Part shown: positions 20,815 through 34,440 of the stretch, one piece after another
How the letters are laid out: each line of letters begins with the position of its first letter
Numbering within the stretch: the stretch's first letter is position 1
Assembly (NCBI RefSeq): GCF_019024325.1
Contig: NZ_JAFNJS010000003.1
Span: forward strand, 555,693 to 619,692
DNA length: 64,000 nt
Origin: Falsiroseomonas tokyonensis
GTDB taxonomy: Bacteria > Pseudomonadota > Alphaproteobacteria > Acetobacterales > Acetobacteraceae
Direction of reading: 5' to 3'
The notes under the pieces: model-generated
The model's database searches: none
The model's input: the letters and a program-made list of their open reading frames with translations, nothing else
Told to the model about the DNA's origin: nothing
Translations under genes and position numbers: made by a program

Positions 20815-21896
20815 ACAAGCTTCTTGCCCTGGGCGTCGCCCTCGCCGTGGTGGTGATTGTGGCCGCCTCCACCCTCTTCACCGTGCACCAGACCCAGCAG
20901 GTGCTGATCACCCAGTTCGGCGAGCCGATCCGCGTGATCCGCGAGCCGGGCCTGCATGCCAAGATCCCCTTCGTGCAGTCGGTCATCGTCTTTGACCGCC
21001 GCCTGCTGGACTTCGACGCGCCGGCGGAGGAGGTGATCCTCGGCGACCAGCGCCGGCTGAGCGTGGACAGCTTCACCCGCTATTCCATCACCGACCCGCT
21101 GCGCTTCTACCAGACGGTGGGCGTGGCGGAGGCGGGCATCCGCGGCCGCATCAACTCCGTCGTCACCTCCGCCGTCCGCCGCGTGCTGGGCAACGAGCCG
21201 CTGCTCTCGGTGCTGTCGAACGACCGCGCCCGGATCATGGGCGAGATCCGCCGCCTGGTGAACGAGGAGATGCGCGCCTTCGGCATCGAGGTGCTGGATG
21301 TCCGCATCCGCCGCGCCGACCTGCCGGAGCAGAACACGGACGCCATCCTGTCCCGCATGCAGTCCGAACGGCAGCGCGTGGCCGCCGAGGAACGCGCCCG
21401 CGGCCAGGAGGAAGCGACCCGCATCCGCGCCGGCGCGGATCGCGAGCGCACCGTGCTGCTGGCCGAGGCCCAGGCGCAGGCCGATATCCTGCGCGGCCAG
21501 GGCGAGCAGGATGCGATCCGCATCTTCGCCGAGGCCTTCCAGCAGGACCCGCAGTTCTTCCAGTTCTACCGCAGCATGCAGGCCTATCGCGAAGCCTTCT
21601 CGGGCGGCGATACGCGCCTGCTGATGTCGCCGGACAGCGAATTCTTCCGCTTCTTCCGGGAGAGCATGCCGGCCAGCCTGGTCCCGCAGGGCACCGGCGG
21701 CCGTCCGGCCGCGGCGGCCCCGGCCGCTCCGGCACCTCGCGCCCAGGCTCCGGCGGTCCAGGCTCCGGCGGTCCAGGCTCCGACGGTCCAGGCTCCGACG
21801 GTCCAGGCCCCCGCGGTCCAGGCCCCGGCGAACCCGGCCCCGGCGGTGCCCAGCGCCCCGCCGGCGGTGGTGGCGCCGACGCCCGCACCGCAATAG
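20811..21896 (+). CDS. hflC: HflC, partner of HflK in FtsH modulation
   Basis: A 361-residue band 7 protein with an N-terminal transmembrane helix (about 5-24) and the SPFH domain. Features include TVHQTQQVLITQFGEPI, an ATP-independent helical arm rich in Arg and Glu, and FYRSMQAYREAFSGGDTRLLMSPDSEF in pieces near residues 255-280. The C-terminal region is unusual: about 70 residues of Ala/Pro/Val/Gln, encoded partly by a 15-bp tandem repeat giving (VQAPA)n. It is ATGA-coupled to hflK and followed three bases later by a DUF2065 gene. Confidence 0.94.
   Translation: MNKLLALGVALAVVVIVAASTLFTVHQTQQVLITQFGEPIRVIREPGLHAKIPFVQSVIVFDRRLLDFDAPAEEVILGDQRRLSVDSFTRYSITDPLRFYQTVGVAEAGIRGRINSVVTSAVRRVLGNEPLLSVLSNDRARIMGEIRRLVNEEMRAFGIEVLDVRIRRADLPEQNTDAILSRMQSERQRVAAEERARGQEEATRIRAGADRERTVLLAEAQAQADILRGQGEQDAIRIFAEAFQQDPQFFQFYRSMQAYREAFSGGDTRLLMSPDSEFFRFFRESMPASLVPQGTGGRPAAAAPAAPAPRAQAPAVQAPAVQAPTVQAPTVQAPAVQAPANPAPAVPSAPPAVVAPTPAPQ
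21743..21832 (+). repeat. 15-bp tandem repeat inside hflC, six copies
   Basis: The unit CAGGCTCCGGCGGTC is repeated six times with base changes, encoding Q-A-P-A/T-V pentapeptides in the C-terminal tail of HflC. The repeat stays in frame, so copy-number change would lengthen or shorten the tail without breaking the gene. Confidence 0.9.
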
Positions 21897-21899
21897 GCC

Positions 21900-22097
21900 A
21901 TGCTGTCCTTCAGCCACGTCCTCGCGGGCGTGGCCGTCGTGCTGGCGGTGGAGGGCCTCTGCTACGCGCTCTTCCCCGCGGCCATGAAGCGGCTGGTCGC
22001 CAATGTCCTCGCCGTGCCGGAGCAGCGCCTCCGGCAGAGCGGGGTCCTGGCGGCGATGATCGGGGTGGCGGCGGCCTGGCTCATCGTCTCCCTCTAG
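21900..22097 (+). CDS. DUF2065 small membrane protein (YjeT-like)
   Basis: A 65-residue protein with two hydrophobic helices (about 6-24 and 45-64) separated by KRLVANVLAVPEQRLRQSG, the conserved DUF2065 pattern. Genes of this family typically follow hflC, as here, where the start is three bases after the hflC stop. A role in the HflKC/FtsH complex is plausible but unproven. Confidence 0.85.
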   Translation: MLSFSHVLAGVAVVLAVEGLCYALFPAAMKRLVANVLAVPEQRLRQSGVLAAMIGVAAAWLIVSL

Positions 22098-22243
22098 GGT
22101 CGGTGTCGCCCGGCCGCGGGACGTGACGGGGTCGTCATGCCGGGCCGGGCTTTCGATTCACGCCTCCCGTGCCAATGTCATGCATCATGCCGCCCGGGGT
22201 CCTGACCCTGGTGTCGAGTCCATCCCGAAGAAGGTTGCCGCAA

Positions 22244-23770
<1,527 letters not shown>

Positions 23771-23790
23771 TCGGCTAGGTTCCGGAAGAA

Positions 23791-23819
23791 CCCCCGTCCG
23801 AAAGGGCGGGGGTTTTTTC
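23791..23819 (+). terminator. rho-independent terminator after the DegP-type gene
   Basis: A GC-rich hairpin, CCCCCGTCC-GAAA-GGGCGGGGG (nine pairs with one G-T, GAAA tetraloop), is followed directly by six T residues. It lies 20 bases after the stop codon and before the convergent serB gene. On the other strand the sequence lacks an equally good T-run. Confidence 0.93.
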
Positions 23820-23827
23820 TTGGGCGA

Positions 23828-24721
23828 TCAGCCTTCGCGGAATTCCGCGCGCCGATAGCCCTGGGCATAAAGCAGCGCCAGCAGATCCGCATGATCCACC
23901 CGGGCCCGGGCCGCCGCCGCCACGATCGGCTTGGCGCGGAAGGCGACGCCGAGGCCCGCCGCGCCGATCATGTCGAGGTCATTGGCCCCATCCCCCACCG
24001 CTAGCGTCGCCGCCATGGGCAGGCCGTTCTCGGTGGCGAGCCGCGTCAGGGTGGCGAGCTTGGCGTTGCGGTCGAACACCGGCTCGGCCACCTTGCCGGC
24101 CAGCTTGCCGTCCTCGATCAGCAGGATATTGGAGACGTGGTGATCGAAGCCGAGCTTTTGCGAGACCCGCCCGGTGAAGAAGGTGAAGCCGCCGGAGGCC
24201 AGGCAGCAGATTGCGCCATGGGCGCGCATGGTCGCCACCAGGGTCGCCGCGCCCGGCATCATCTCCGTCGCCTGCCAGGTCGCTTCCAGCGCCGCGACAT
24301 CGAGCCCCGCCAGCATGCCGACCCGGGCATGCAGTGCCTGGGCGAAGTCCAGCTCGCCGTTCATGGACCGCGCGGTGATGGCGGCGATCTGCTCCTTCAG
24401 CCCGGCATAGGCGGCCAGCTCGTCCAGCGTCTCCGATGTCACGATGGTGCTGTCCATGTCGGCCACCAGCAGCCGCTTGCGCCGGCCCTCGGCCGGCTGG
24501 GCGATGGCATCAACCGGCGCATCCTCCAGCGCCGTGCGGGCGGCGGCGGCGGCCAGTTCGGCCGGGGCATTGACGAAGGGGATGTCCACCGCCTCGCCCT
24601 CGGCCAGCCAGTCCGGCGCGCCGGGATTGGCGCCGAGCGCGGACAGCGCCGCGCGGCAGCGGGAGACGAGGACGGATTCGAGGCCGCCGGGGGCAGCGAC
24701 CAGGGTCAGGACATGGGGCAT
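23828..24721 (-). CDS. serB: phosphoserine phosphatase SerB
   Basis: A 297-residue HAD-superfamily phosphatase that makes serine from phosphoserine. The catalytic motif VADMDSTIV has Asp88 and Asp90; motif II is LASGGFTFF, and motif III/IV is VGDGANDLDMI. The N-terminal third (about 1-80) resembles the ACT-like leader of long SerB proteins. The start is ATG at 24721 (MPHVLTLVAAPGG), rather than a farther upstream codon that would overlap miaA's leader. It is divergent from miaA, with starts 23 bases apart, so the two promoters must be inside or overlapping the genes' 5' ends. Confidence 0.93.
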   Translation of the reverse strand: MPHVLTLVAAPGGLESVLVSRCRAALSALGANPGAPDWLAEGEAVDIPFVNAPAELAAAAARTALEDAPVDAIAQPAEGRRKRLLVADMDSTIVTSETLDELAAYAGLKEQIAAITARSMNGELDFAQALHARVGMLAGLDVAALEATWQATEMMPGAATLVATMRAHGAICCLASGGFTFFTGRVSQKLGFDHHVSNILLIEDGKLAGKVAEPVFDRNAKLATLTRLATENGLPMAATLAVGDGANDLDMIGAAGLGVAFRAKPIVAAAARARVDHADLLALLYAQGYRRAEFREG

Positions 24722-24744
24722 CGCCCCCGCCCTGTGCCACTGCG

Positions 24745-25725
24745 ATGAGCGCAGCACAACCGCCCGCGATCCTGGTTGCGGGTCCGACCACCAGCGGGAA
24801 AAGCGCGCTGGCGCTCGCTTTGGCCGAAAGGCTGGGCGGGACGGTGATCAATGCCGATTCCATGCAGGTCTATGCCGAGCTGCGGGTGATCACCGCGCGC
24901 CCGACGCCGGAGGAGGAGGCGCGCATCCCGCACCTTCTCTACGGCGTCCGCCCGGCGGCGGAGGCCGGCACCGTGGCCTGGTGGCGCGGCGCCGCGCTGG
25001 CCGCGATGGAACAGGCGCGGGCGGCGGGCCTTGTGCCGATCCTTTGCGGCGGCACGGGCCTCTATTTCCTGTCGCTGACCGAGGGGCTTTCGGCCATTCC
25101 GCCCGTGCCCCCCGAGGCGCGGGCCGAGGCACGGCGGCTGGCGGAGGATGAGGGGCCGGCCGCGCTGCATGCGCGGCTGGCGGCGATCGACCCGGAGACG
25201 GCGGCGGGCCTCCGCCCCTCCGACACCCAGCGCCTGGCAAGGGCCTATGAGGTCGCGATCGGCACCGGCCGCGGCCTGCGTGCCTGGCAGGCGGAGACCG
25301 GTACCGGCCCCGCCCCCTGGCGCTTCGCCGCCATCCTGCTGGACCCGCCGCGGGAGGCGCTGCGCGAGGCCATCGCCCGCCGCTGGCACGCCATGCTGGG
25401 GCAGGGGGCGCTGGAGGAGGTGGCCGCCCTGGCGGATCAGCGGCTGGACCCGGCGCTGCCCGCCATGCGCGCGCATGGCGTGCCGGAACTGATGGCGCAT
25501 CTGGCCGGGCGGATGACGCTGGAGGCGGCCTCCGAACGCGCCATCCTGAACACCGGGCAATACACCAAGCGGCAGGCCACCTGGTTCCGGCATCACCGGC
25601 TCGCCGCGCTCACGCATAGCATCCATGCGCGCAGCGATGGCCTTTCGCAACTTTCGGAAAGATTTTTGGGTGATCTGATGATGTTTGTTGATCCTGTCGT
25701 TGACGCGGCGCAGCACGAGGGTTAA
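24745..25725 (+). CDS. miaA: tRNA dimethylallyltransferase MiaA
   Basis: A 326-residue enzyme that adds a dimethylallyl group to A37 of tRNAs reading UNN codons. It has the P-loop AGPTTSGKSALA (about residues 12-23), the conserved INADSMQVY, the LCGGTGLYF motif and the C-terminal YTKRQATWFRH, all typical of MiaA. The start ATG at 24745 fits the family. It is the first gene of a run in the direction of the ilv genes but the 62-base gap to ilvB may carry a separate promoter. Confidence 0.95.
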   Translation: MSAAQPPAILVAGPTTSGKSALALALAERLGGTVINADSMQVYAELRVITARPTPEEEARIPHLLYGVRPAAEAGTVAWWRGAALAAMEQARAAGLVPILCGGTGLYFLSLTEGLSAIPPVPPEARAEARRLAEDEGPAALHARLAAIDPETAAGLRPSDTQRLARAYEVAIGTGRGLRAWQAETGTGPAPWRFAAILLDPPREALREAIARRWHAMLGQGALEEVAALADQRLDPALPAMRAHGVPELMAHLAGRMTLEAASERAILNTGQYTKRQATWFRHHRLAALTHSIHARSDGLSQLSERFLGDLMMFVDPVVDAAQHEG

Positions 25726-25787
25726 GTGACGCTGGCCTGCGGAAGTGCCGCGGGCCAAGCGCCAGATACAGGAAAGCCCCCCGCCCC

Positions 25788-27590
<1,803 letters not shown>

Positions 27591-27638
27591 GCCACGCCGG
27601 CCCCCGTCCTTTCCTCCTGCGTGAAGTGCTGAAGAACC

Positions 27639-28160
27639 ATGGCTGACGATTCCGGAAATTTCCGCTCCGCAACGATTGCGGTGCTGGTGGAGAACGAGGC
27701 CGGCGTGCTGGCGCGCGTCATCGGCCTGTTCTCCGGCCGCGGCTACAATATCGAGAGCCTGACCGTGGCCCCGGTGGATGAGGACCGGCGCCTGTCGCGG
27801 ATCACCATCGTCACCTCCGGCACGGAGATGGTGATCGAGCAGATCAAGGCGCAGCTCGACCGGCTGGTGCCGGTGCACAAGGTCTCCGACCTGACGCTCG
27901 CCGGGCCGCACCTGGTCCGCGAATTGGCGCTGATCAAGGTGGTGGGCTCCGGCGAGCATCGGGTGGAGGCGCTGCGGCTGGCCGACGCTTTTCGCGCCCG
28001 CGTCGTCGATGCCACGACGGAGAGCTTCGTCTTCGAGATGACCGGCAATGCCGAGAAGGTGGACGCCTTCTGCGCGCTGATGCGCCCGATCGGGCTCGCC
28101 GAGGTCAGCCGCACCGGCGCGGTGGCCATCGTGCGGGGCAGCTCCGCGCTCTCGGTCTGA
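27639..28160 (+). CDS. ilvN: acetolactate synthase small (regulatory) subunit
   Basis: A 173-residue regulatory subunit with an N-terminal ACT domain (ATIAVLVENEAGVLARVIGL, about residues 9-75) that binds valine for feedback inhibition, and a C-terminal ALS_ss domain. It activates and confers valine sensitivity on IlvB. It is preceded by ilvB and followed by a zinc metallopeptidase gene that separates it from ilvC. Confidence 0.95.
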   Translation: MADDSGNFRSATIAVLVENEAGVLARVIGLFSGRGYNIESLTVAPVDEDRRLSRITIVTSGTEMVIEQIKAQLDRLVPVHKVSDLTLAGPHLVRELALIKVVGSGEHRVEALRLADAFRARVVDATTESFVFEMTGNAEKVDAFCALMRPIGLAEVSRTGAVAIVRGSSALSV

Positions 28161-28215
28161 AACTTTGCTGGCCTCCCCGCCGTTCGCAGGGCGAACCGTT
28201 TCCGGAGCCCATGCC

Positions 28216-30327
<2,112 letters not shown>

Positions 30328-30328
<1 letters not shown>

Positions 30329-30822
30329 TGCAGGCGGCCTCCTTCACCATCAGACCGGTGGAGGAGGCCGACCGGCCCGTTCTGCTGGGCCATGTGCTGG
30401 CCCTCAACCGCTTCGAGGACCCCTTCGCCGGCGACCGCGCGACGGGGCAGGGCGATGCGGAAGCGAGCCTCGACCATCTGCTCGGCCGGGTGGCCGAAAG
30501 CGGAGGCGTGGCGCTGGTGGCCGAGGCCGAGGGCCGTCCTGTCGCCCACCTTTTTGTCGTGATCGAAACGGCGCCGCCCTATATCCGCGCCGAGTTTCGC
30601 CGCCGCGCCTATGTGGCGGATGCCTTCGTGCAGGAAGCCTGGCGCGGCCAGGGTGCCTTTCGCGCCCTGCTGGCATCGGCCGAAATCTTCGCCCGCACGG
30701 CCGGCTGCCGCCAGATGATGATCGGCGTGCTGGCCGGCAATGACCGGGCGGAGCACGTCTATCGGACCGCCGGCTTCCGCCCCTATGCGCTGGAGCTGGT
30801 GCGGGAGATTGCGCCGGCGTGA
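30328..30822 (+). CDS. GNAT-family N-acetyltransferase
   Basis: A 164-residue acetyltransferase-fold protein. The acetyl-CoA loop is visible in [19 protein letters not shown] (about residues 100-118), and the C-terminal NDRAEHVYRTAGFRPY is the usual GNAT ending. The acceptor is unknown. The start overlaps the ilvC stop by one base (TGATG), implying translation coupling. The last bases overlap the next gene in a GTGA arrangement. Confidence 0.85.
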
Positions 30823-31415
30823 CCCGCCACATCGCCTGCCTCCACACAGCCGCCTCCAATGTTCCGCTGTTCGACGCCGCCTGCCCGCCGGGCGTCACGC
30901 TGCACCACACGCTCCGCGCCGATCTGCTGGCCGAGGCCGAGGCCGCCGGCGGCCTGACCCCCGCCATCGCCGCCCGCACCGCCGCGGCCATCGAGGCGCT
31001 CGCCGCCCCCGGCATCGACGCCGTCCTCCTCACCTGCTCCACCCTCGGCCCGTCTTTGGCCCAGGCCCGCGCCACCATCCCCCTGCGGCGCGCCGATGCC
31101 GCCCTGGCGGAGGCGGCGCGACGGGCCGGCGGCCGCCTGGTCGTCCTCTGCGCCGTCGAGACCACGCTCGGCCCCACCGGCGCCCTGTTCGGCCCTGGCT
31201 GCGAGATCCGCCTGGTCCCCGGCGCCTGGGCCGCCTTCCGCGCCGGCGATGCCGCGGGCTATGCGCGGATGGTGGCCGAGGCAGCCGATGCGGCCTTCGC
31301 CGAAGGTGCGGATTGCGTGGCGCTGGCCCAGGCCAGCATGGCCCCGGCCGCCGCGCTCTGCCGGCGCGGCACGCCGCTGACCAGCCCGGCCGCCAGCCTC
31401 GCCGCGCTTGCCTGA
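30819..31415 (+). CDS. Asp/Glu racemase-superfamily protein lacking the second cysteine
   Basis: A 198-residue protein of the aspartate/glutamate/hydantoin racemase superfamily. The first catalytic-type cysteine is Cys73 in LTCSTLGP. At the position expected for the second cysteine the sequence reads ALAQASM (about residues 169-174), so the two-cysteine racemase mechanism seems unavailable; a lyase, decarboxylase-like or isomerase activity is possible. GTG start overlaps the preceding acetyltransferase. A PuuE-type gene lies 0.7 kb downstream, but the connection is speculative. Confidence 0.75.
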   Translation: MTRHIACLHTAASNVPLFDAACPPGVTLHHTLRADLLAEAEAAGGLTPAIAARTAAAIEALAAPGIDAVLLTCSTLGPSLAQARATIPLRRADAALAEAARRAGGRLVVLCAVETTLGPTGALFGPGCEIRLVPGAWAAFRAGDAAGYARMVAEAADAAFAEGADCVALAQASMAPAAALCRRGTPLTSPAASLAALA

Positions 31416-31458
31416 GCCTTCCGGCGCGCCACATGCAAGGCCCTGTCCGGAGCATCCC

Positions 31459-32100
31459 ATGCGCAACCGCCTCCTCGCCGGCGCCTCCGCCCTGCTGCTC
31501 GGCGCCTGTTCGGTGGTGGGCGTGAGATCGGGCACGGAGGAGCCCGCCTTCGACCTGTGGGAACAGGCCAATGGCCTGGAAATCCGCCGCTACGCCCCGC
31601 GCCTGGCGGCGGAGACGGAGGTGGCGGCGGATGAGGCCGCCAGCCGCGAGCAGGGCTTTCGCCTGCTCGCCGGCTATATCTTCGGCGGCAATCGCGGCGC
31701 CGTGCGCATCGCCATGACGGCGCCGGTGGCCCAGGAAGCGGTATCTCCGCAGCCCGTGCGCATCGCCATGACCGCCCCCGTCGCCCAATCGGCCACGGCA
31801 AGCGGCTACCGCATCCGCTTCTTCCTGCCCGCCGCGCTCCGCGATCCGCCGGTGCCGGAAGATCCGCGCGTGCGCGTGGTGGAGGTGCCGGCGGAGACGG
31901 TGGCCGTGCTGCGCTTCAGCGGCAGCACCAGCCCGCAATCGGTGGCGGATGCGACGGCGCGGCTGCGCGCCGCGCTGGGCGATACCACCTGGCAGGCCAA
32001 AGGCCCCGCCACCGCCTGGTTCTACGACCCGCCCTGGACCATCCCGGCGCTGCGGCGGAACGAGGTGGCGGTGCCGGTCGTGCGGCGCCGCGCCTCTTGA
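31459..32100 (+). CDS. SOUL-family heme-binding lipoprotein
   Basis: A 213-residue SOUL/HBP-family protein. It starts with a lipoprotein signal (MRNRLLAGASALLLGAC, lipobox LGAC with Cys17), so it is likely anchored to a membrane facing the periplasm. The family motif IAMTAPVAQ appears twice (about residues 84-92 and 102-110), followed by YRIRFFLP and the C-terminal FYDPPWTIPALRRNEV. SOUL proteins bind heme or related tetrapyrroles in several systems; the bacterial role is unclear. The start is ATG at 31459, the one that yields the signal peptide. Confidence 0.85.
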   Translation: MRNRLLAGASALLLGACSVVGVRSGTEEPAFDLWEQANGLEIRRYAPRLAAETEVAADEAASREQGFRLLAGYIFGGNRGAVRIAMTAPVAQEAVSPQPVRIAMTAPVAQSATASGYRIRFFLPAALRDPPVPEDPRVRVVEVPAETVAVLRFSGSTSPQSVADATARLRAALGDTTWQAKGPATAWFYDPPWTIPALRRNEVAVPVVRRRAS

Positions 32101-32131
32101 CCGTGCTGCGCCGCACAGCGGAGGCTGCGGC

Positions 32132-33061
32132 ATGACCAAGCTCGCCACCGAGACAGACTATCCCCGCGACTTCGCCGGCTACGGCGCCACCCCGCCCGAT
32201 CCGCGCTGGCCTGGCGGCGCGAAGCTCGCGCTGTCCTTCGTGCTGAACTACGAGGAGGGCGGGGAAAACACCGTCCTCAACGGCGATGCGGGCAGCGAGC
32301 TTTATCTGCATGAGGTGCCCGGCGGCACGCCGATCCTGGGCGAGCGCAACCGCACGGTGGAAAGCCAGTTCGACTATGGCGCGCGGGCCGGCGTCTGGCG
32401 GGTGCTGCGGCTGTTCCAAGAACAGGCTTTTCCGCTGACGGTCTATGGCGTCGGCCGGGCGCTGGAGCTGAACCCGGACGCCGCCCGCGCCTTCGCCGAG
32501 GCGGGGCACGAGGTGGCGAGCCATGCCTGGCGCTGGATCGACTACCACAGCGTGGACGAGGCGACGGAGGCGGCCGAGATCGCCCGCTGCGTCGAGACCA
32601 TCACCCGCCTGACCGGCACGCCGCCGGTCGGCTGGTACACCGGGCGGATCAGCCCGCGCACCCGCACCCTGGTCGCCCGCCATGGCGGCTTCCTGTACGA
32701 CAGCGACGCCTATGACGACGACCTGCCGCATTACGTGACGGCGGAGGGCAAGCCGCACCTCGTCATCCCCTATACGCTGGACAACAACGACATGAAGTTC
32801 GCCGTGCCGCCGGGTTTTGCGGGGCCGGAGGGTTTCGAGCGCCACCTGACCGATGCCTTCGACCTGCTGCTGGCCGAGGGCAGGGCCGGGGCGCCCAAGA
32901 TGATGTCGGTCGGGCTGCATTGCCGCCTGGTCGGCCGCCCCGGCCGCGCCGCGGCGCTGCGCCGCTTCCTGGCGCATGTGGCGAGGCACCGCGAGGAAGT
33001 CTGGGTGACGCGCCGGGCGGACATTGCGCGGCATTGGTGGAAGGAACACCCCCCGGCATGA
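32132..33061 (+). CDS. puuE: polysaccharide-deacetylase-fold allantoinase, PuuE type
   Basis: A 309-residue NodB-fold protein similar to cofactor-independent PuuE allantoinases, which open allantoin to allantoate in purine catabolism. Recognisable stretches are LSFVLNYEEGGENT, GHEVASHAWRWIDY with HAW near residue 130, GWYTGRISP and LYDSDAYDDDLPHY. The N-terminal YPRDFAGYG is also typical of this group. No urate oxidase or allantoate amidohydrolase genes are present in the window. Its stop overlaps the following lipoprotein gene as ATGA. Confidence 0.82.
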   Translation: MTKLATETDYPRDFAGYGATPPDPRWPGGAKLALSFVLNYEEGGENTVLNGDAGSELYLHEVPGGTPILGERNRTVESQFDYGARAGVWRVLRLFQEQAFPLTVYGVGRALELNPDAARAFAEAGHEVASHAWRWIDYHSVDEATEAAEIARCVETITRLTGTPPVGWYTGRISPRTRTLVARHGGFLYDSDAYDDDLPHYVTAEGKPHLVIPYTLDNNDMKFAVPPGFAGPEGFERHLTDAFDLLLAEGRAGAPKMMSVGLHCRLVGRPGRAAALRRFLAHVARHREEVWVTRRADIARHWWKEHPPA

Positions 33062-33399
33062 GGCGCCTCTCGCCAATCCTGCTTCTGCTGGCCGCCGGTT
33101 GCGCGACCGAGCCTGGCCCCGTATCCGCCGCGGGCCCGCTGCCACGCAGCGACCGCGCCCTGCCGCCGCCCGCGCTGTCCGAGGGTCCGGGCGGCATCCG
33201 CTGCGCCGACCATGCCGATGCGCTGCCCGCCCTGATCGGCCAGCCGGAAGCCGAGGTGCGCGCCGCCCTGTCCGGCCTGCGCGGCATCCGCACCATCCGC
33301 CTGCTCGCCCCGAACCAGCCGGCGACGCGCGACTATCGCGAGGATCGCGTCGGCGGCGTGGTGCGCAACGGGGTGGTGGAAAGCCTGGCCTGCGGATAA
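33058..33399 (+). CDS. lipoprotein resembling I78-family peptidase inhibitors
   Basis: A 113-residue lipoprotein with signal MRRLSPILLLLAAGC (lipobox AAGC, Cys15). The mature C-terminal half (about residues 48-113) shows the I78 pattern: ALIGQPEAEVRAALSGLRGIRTIRL in parts, then a TRDYREDRVGGVV segment and a final CG. I78 proteins are small protease inhibitors. The ATG overlaps the stop of the PuuE-type gene, so it is co-translated with it. Family assignment is by pattern only. Confidence 0.7.
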   Translation: MRRLSPILLLLAAGCATEPGPVSAAGPLPRSDRALPPPALSEGPGGIRCADHADALPALIGQPEAEVRAALSGLRGIRTIRLLAPNQPATRDYREDRVGGVVRNGVVESLACG

Positions 33400-33405
33400 G
33401 GCGCC

Positions 33406-34377
33406 TTAATCCTCGGCCAGCGCCACCCCCACCGCATGGTGGTCGCTGAACCCGTCAGCCCGGATGCCGCCCTTCACGGCGGGGCGCAGGAAGGGGCGAG
33501 GCCGGCCGGTGACGCCGGGCGGGCGCAGGATGGCCATCGGCCCATCCAGCCGCAGGCCGCTGCTGCCGGTGACCAGGGCGCGGCCCGCCAGCATCTGGTC
33601 CAGCAAATTGGGCTGGCCGCTGTAGAAATAGGTGCCCTCGCCCATGCCCGCCAGCGGGGCGGCCAGGTTCAGGAAGCGCCGCACCACCCGCAAGGGCCCG
33701 CTGCCGGGCCGGCCCGCCACCCGGTCGCGCGCATTGGTCGCCAGGGCGTAATGCACCAGGGACCGGTCGAAGGGCTCGTCGTTGAAGTCGCCCATCGCCA
33801 GCACGGCGACATCCTCCCCCTCCTCCTCATGGATTCGGGTGTGCCAGTGCGCCAGCGTCTCCGCCGCCGTCATCCGATAGGGCTCGCTTTCGAACTGCCC
33901 GCCGGACCGGGACGGCCAGTGATTGGCCAGCAGCACCAGCTTGCGGCCGGCGGCGGTGGTGAAGGGCGCCTGCAGGATGTCCCGCGTATAGGTGCGGCGC
34001 ATGACGAAATGGGTGAAGACCTGTTTCCGGTCCACCGCGTAGCGATCCTTCCGATAGAGGAAGGCGGTGTCGATGCCGCGGGCGTCCAGCCCCTCGGCAT
34101 GCACATAGCCCCATTTCCGGCTGCCCAGCTTCTGCACCAGCCGCTTCAGCACGGCGGCGCTCTCCACCTCGCAGACGCCGAGGATGCCGGGGCCGGCACC
34201 TCCATCCATGGCTGTGATGCCGCGGGCGATCTGGTCCAGCTTCTGGTCCAGCACGGCCGCATCCCAGCCACGGAGATCGGTGGCCAGGCGTCGGTCCAGG
34301 CCGCCGCTGCGCGGCGCGTCTTCCGTGTCGAACAGGTTCTCCAGGTTCCAGAAGGCGATGAAGTGGCGGTCGGCCAT
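33406..34377 (-). CDS. endonuclease/exonuclease/phosphatase-family protein
   Basis: A 323-residue protein of the EEP (DNase I-like) fold. Characteristic parts are FWNLENLFDTED near the N-terminus, GVCEVES with the metal-binding glutamate, LANHWPSRSGG, AMGDFNDEP near residue 195 and the terminal SDHHAV. Metal-dependent phosphodiesterases of this fold act on DNA, RNA or phospholipids; the substrate here is not predictable. The start is ATG at 34377, which has AAGGA eight bases upstream; ATG at 34386 is possible. Confidence 0.85.
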   Translation of the reverse strand: MADRHFIAFWNLENLFDTEDAPRSGGLDRRLATDLRGWDAAVLDQKLDQIARGITAMDGGAGPGILGVCEVESAAVLKRLVQKLGSRKWGYVHAEGLDARGIDTAFLYRKDRYAVDRKQVFTHFVMRRTYTRDILQAPFTTAAGRKLVLLANHWPSRSGGQFESEPYRMTAAETLAHWHTRIHEEEGEDVAVLAMGDFNDEPFDRSLVHYALATNARDRVAGRPGSGPLRVVRRFLNLAAPLAGMGEGTYFYSGQPNLLDQMLAGRALVTGSSGLRLDGPMAILRPPGVTGRPRPFLRPAVKGGIRADGFSDHHAVGVALAED

Positions 34378-34440
34378 GCCCGTCATCCTTGCCGTTCGCC
34401 CGCCAGGATGCGGCAAGGGACGGGTCGGACGCCAGAGGTT

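Noticed and set aside
31702-31788. Duplicated 33-bp segment in the SOUL gene
   Set aside because: Two IAMTAPV motifs are a usual feature of this family, not a recent duplication.
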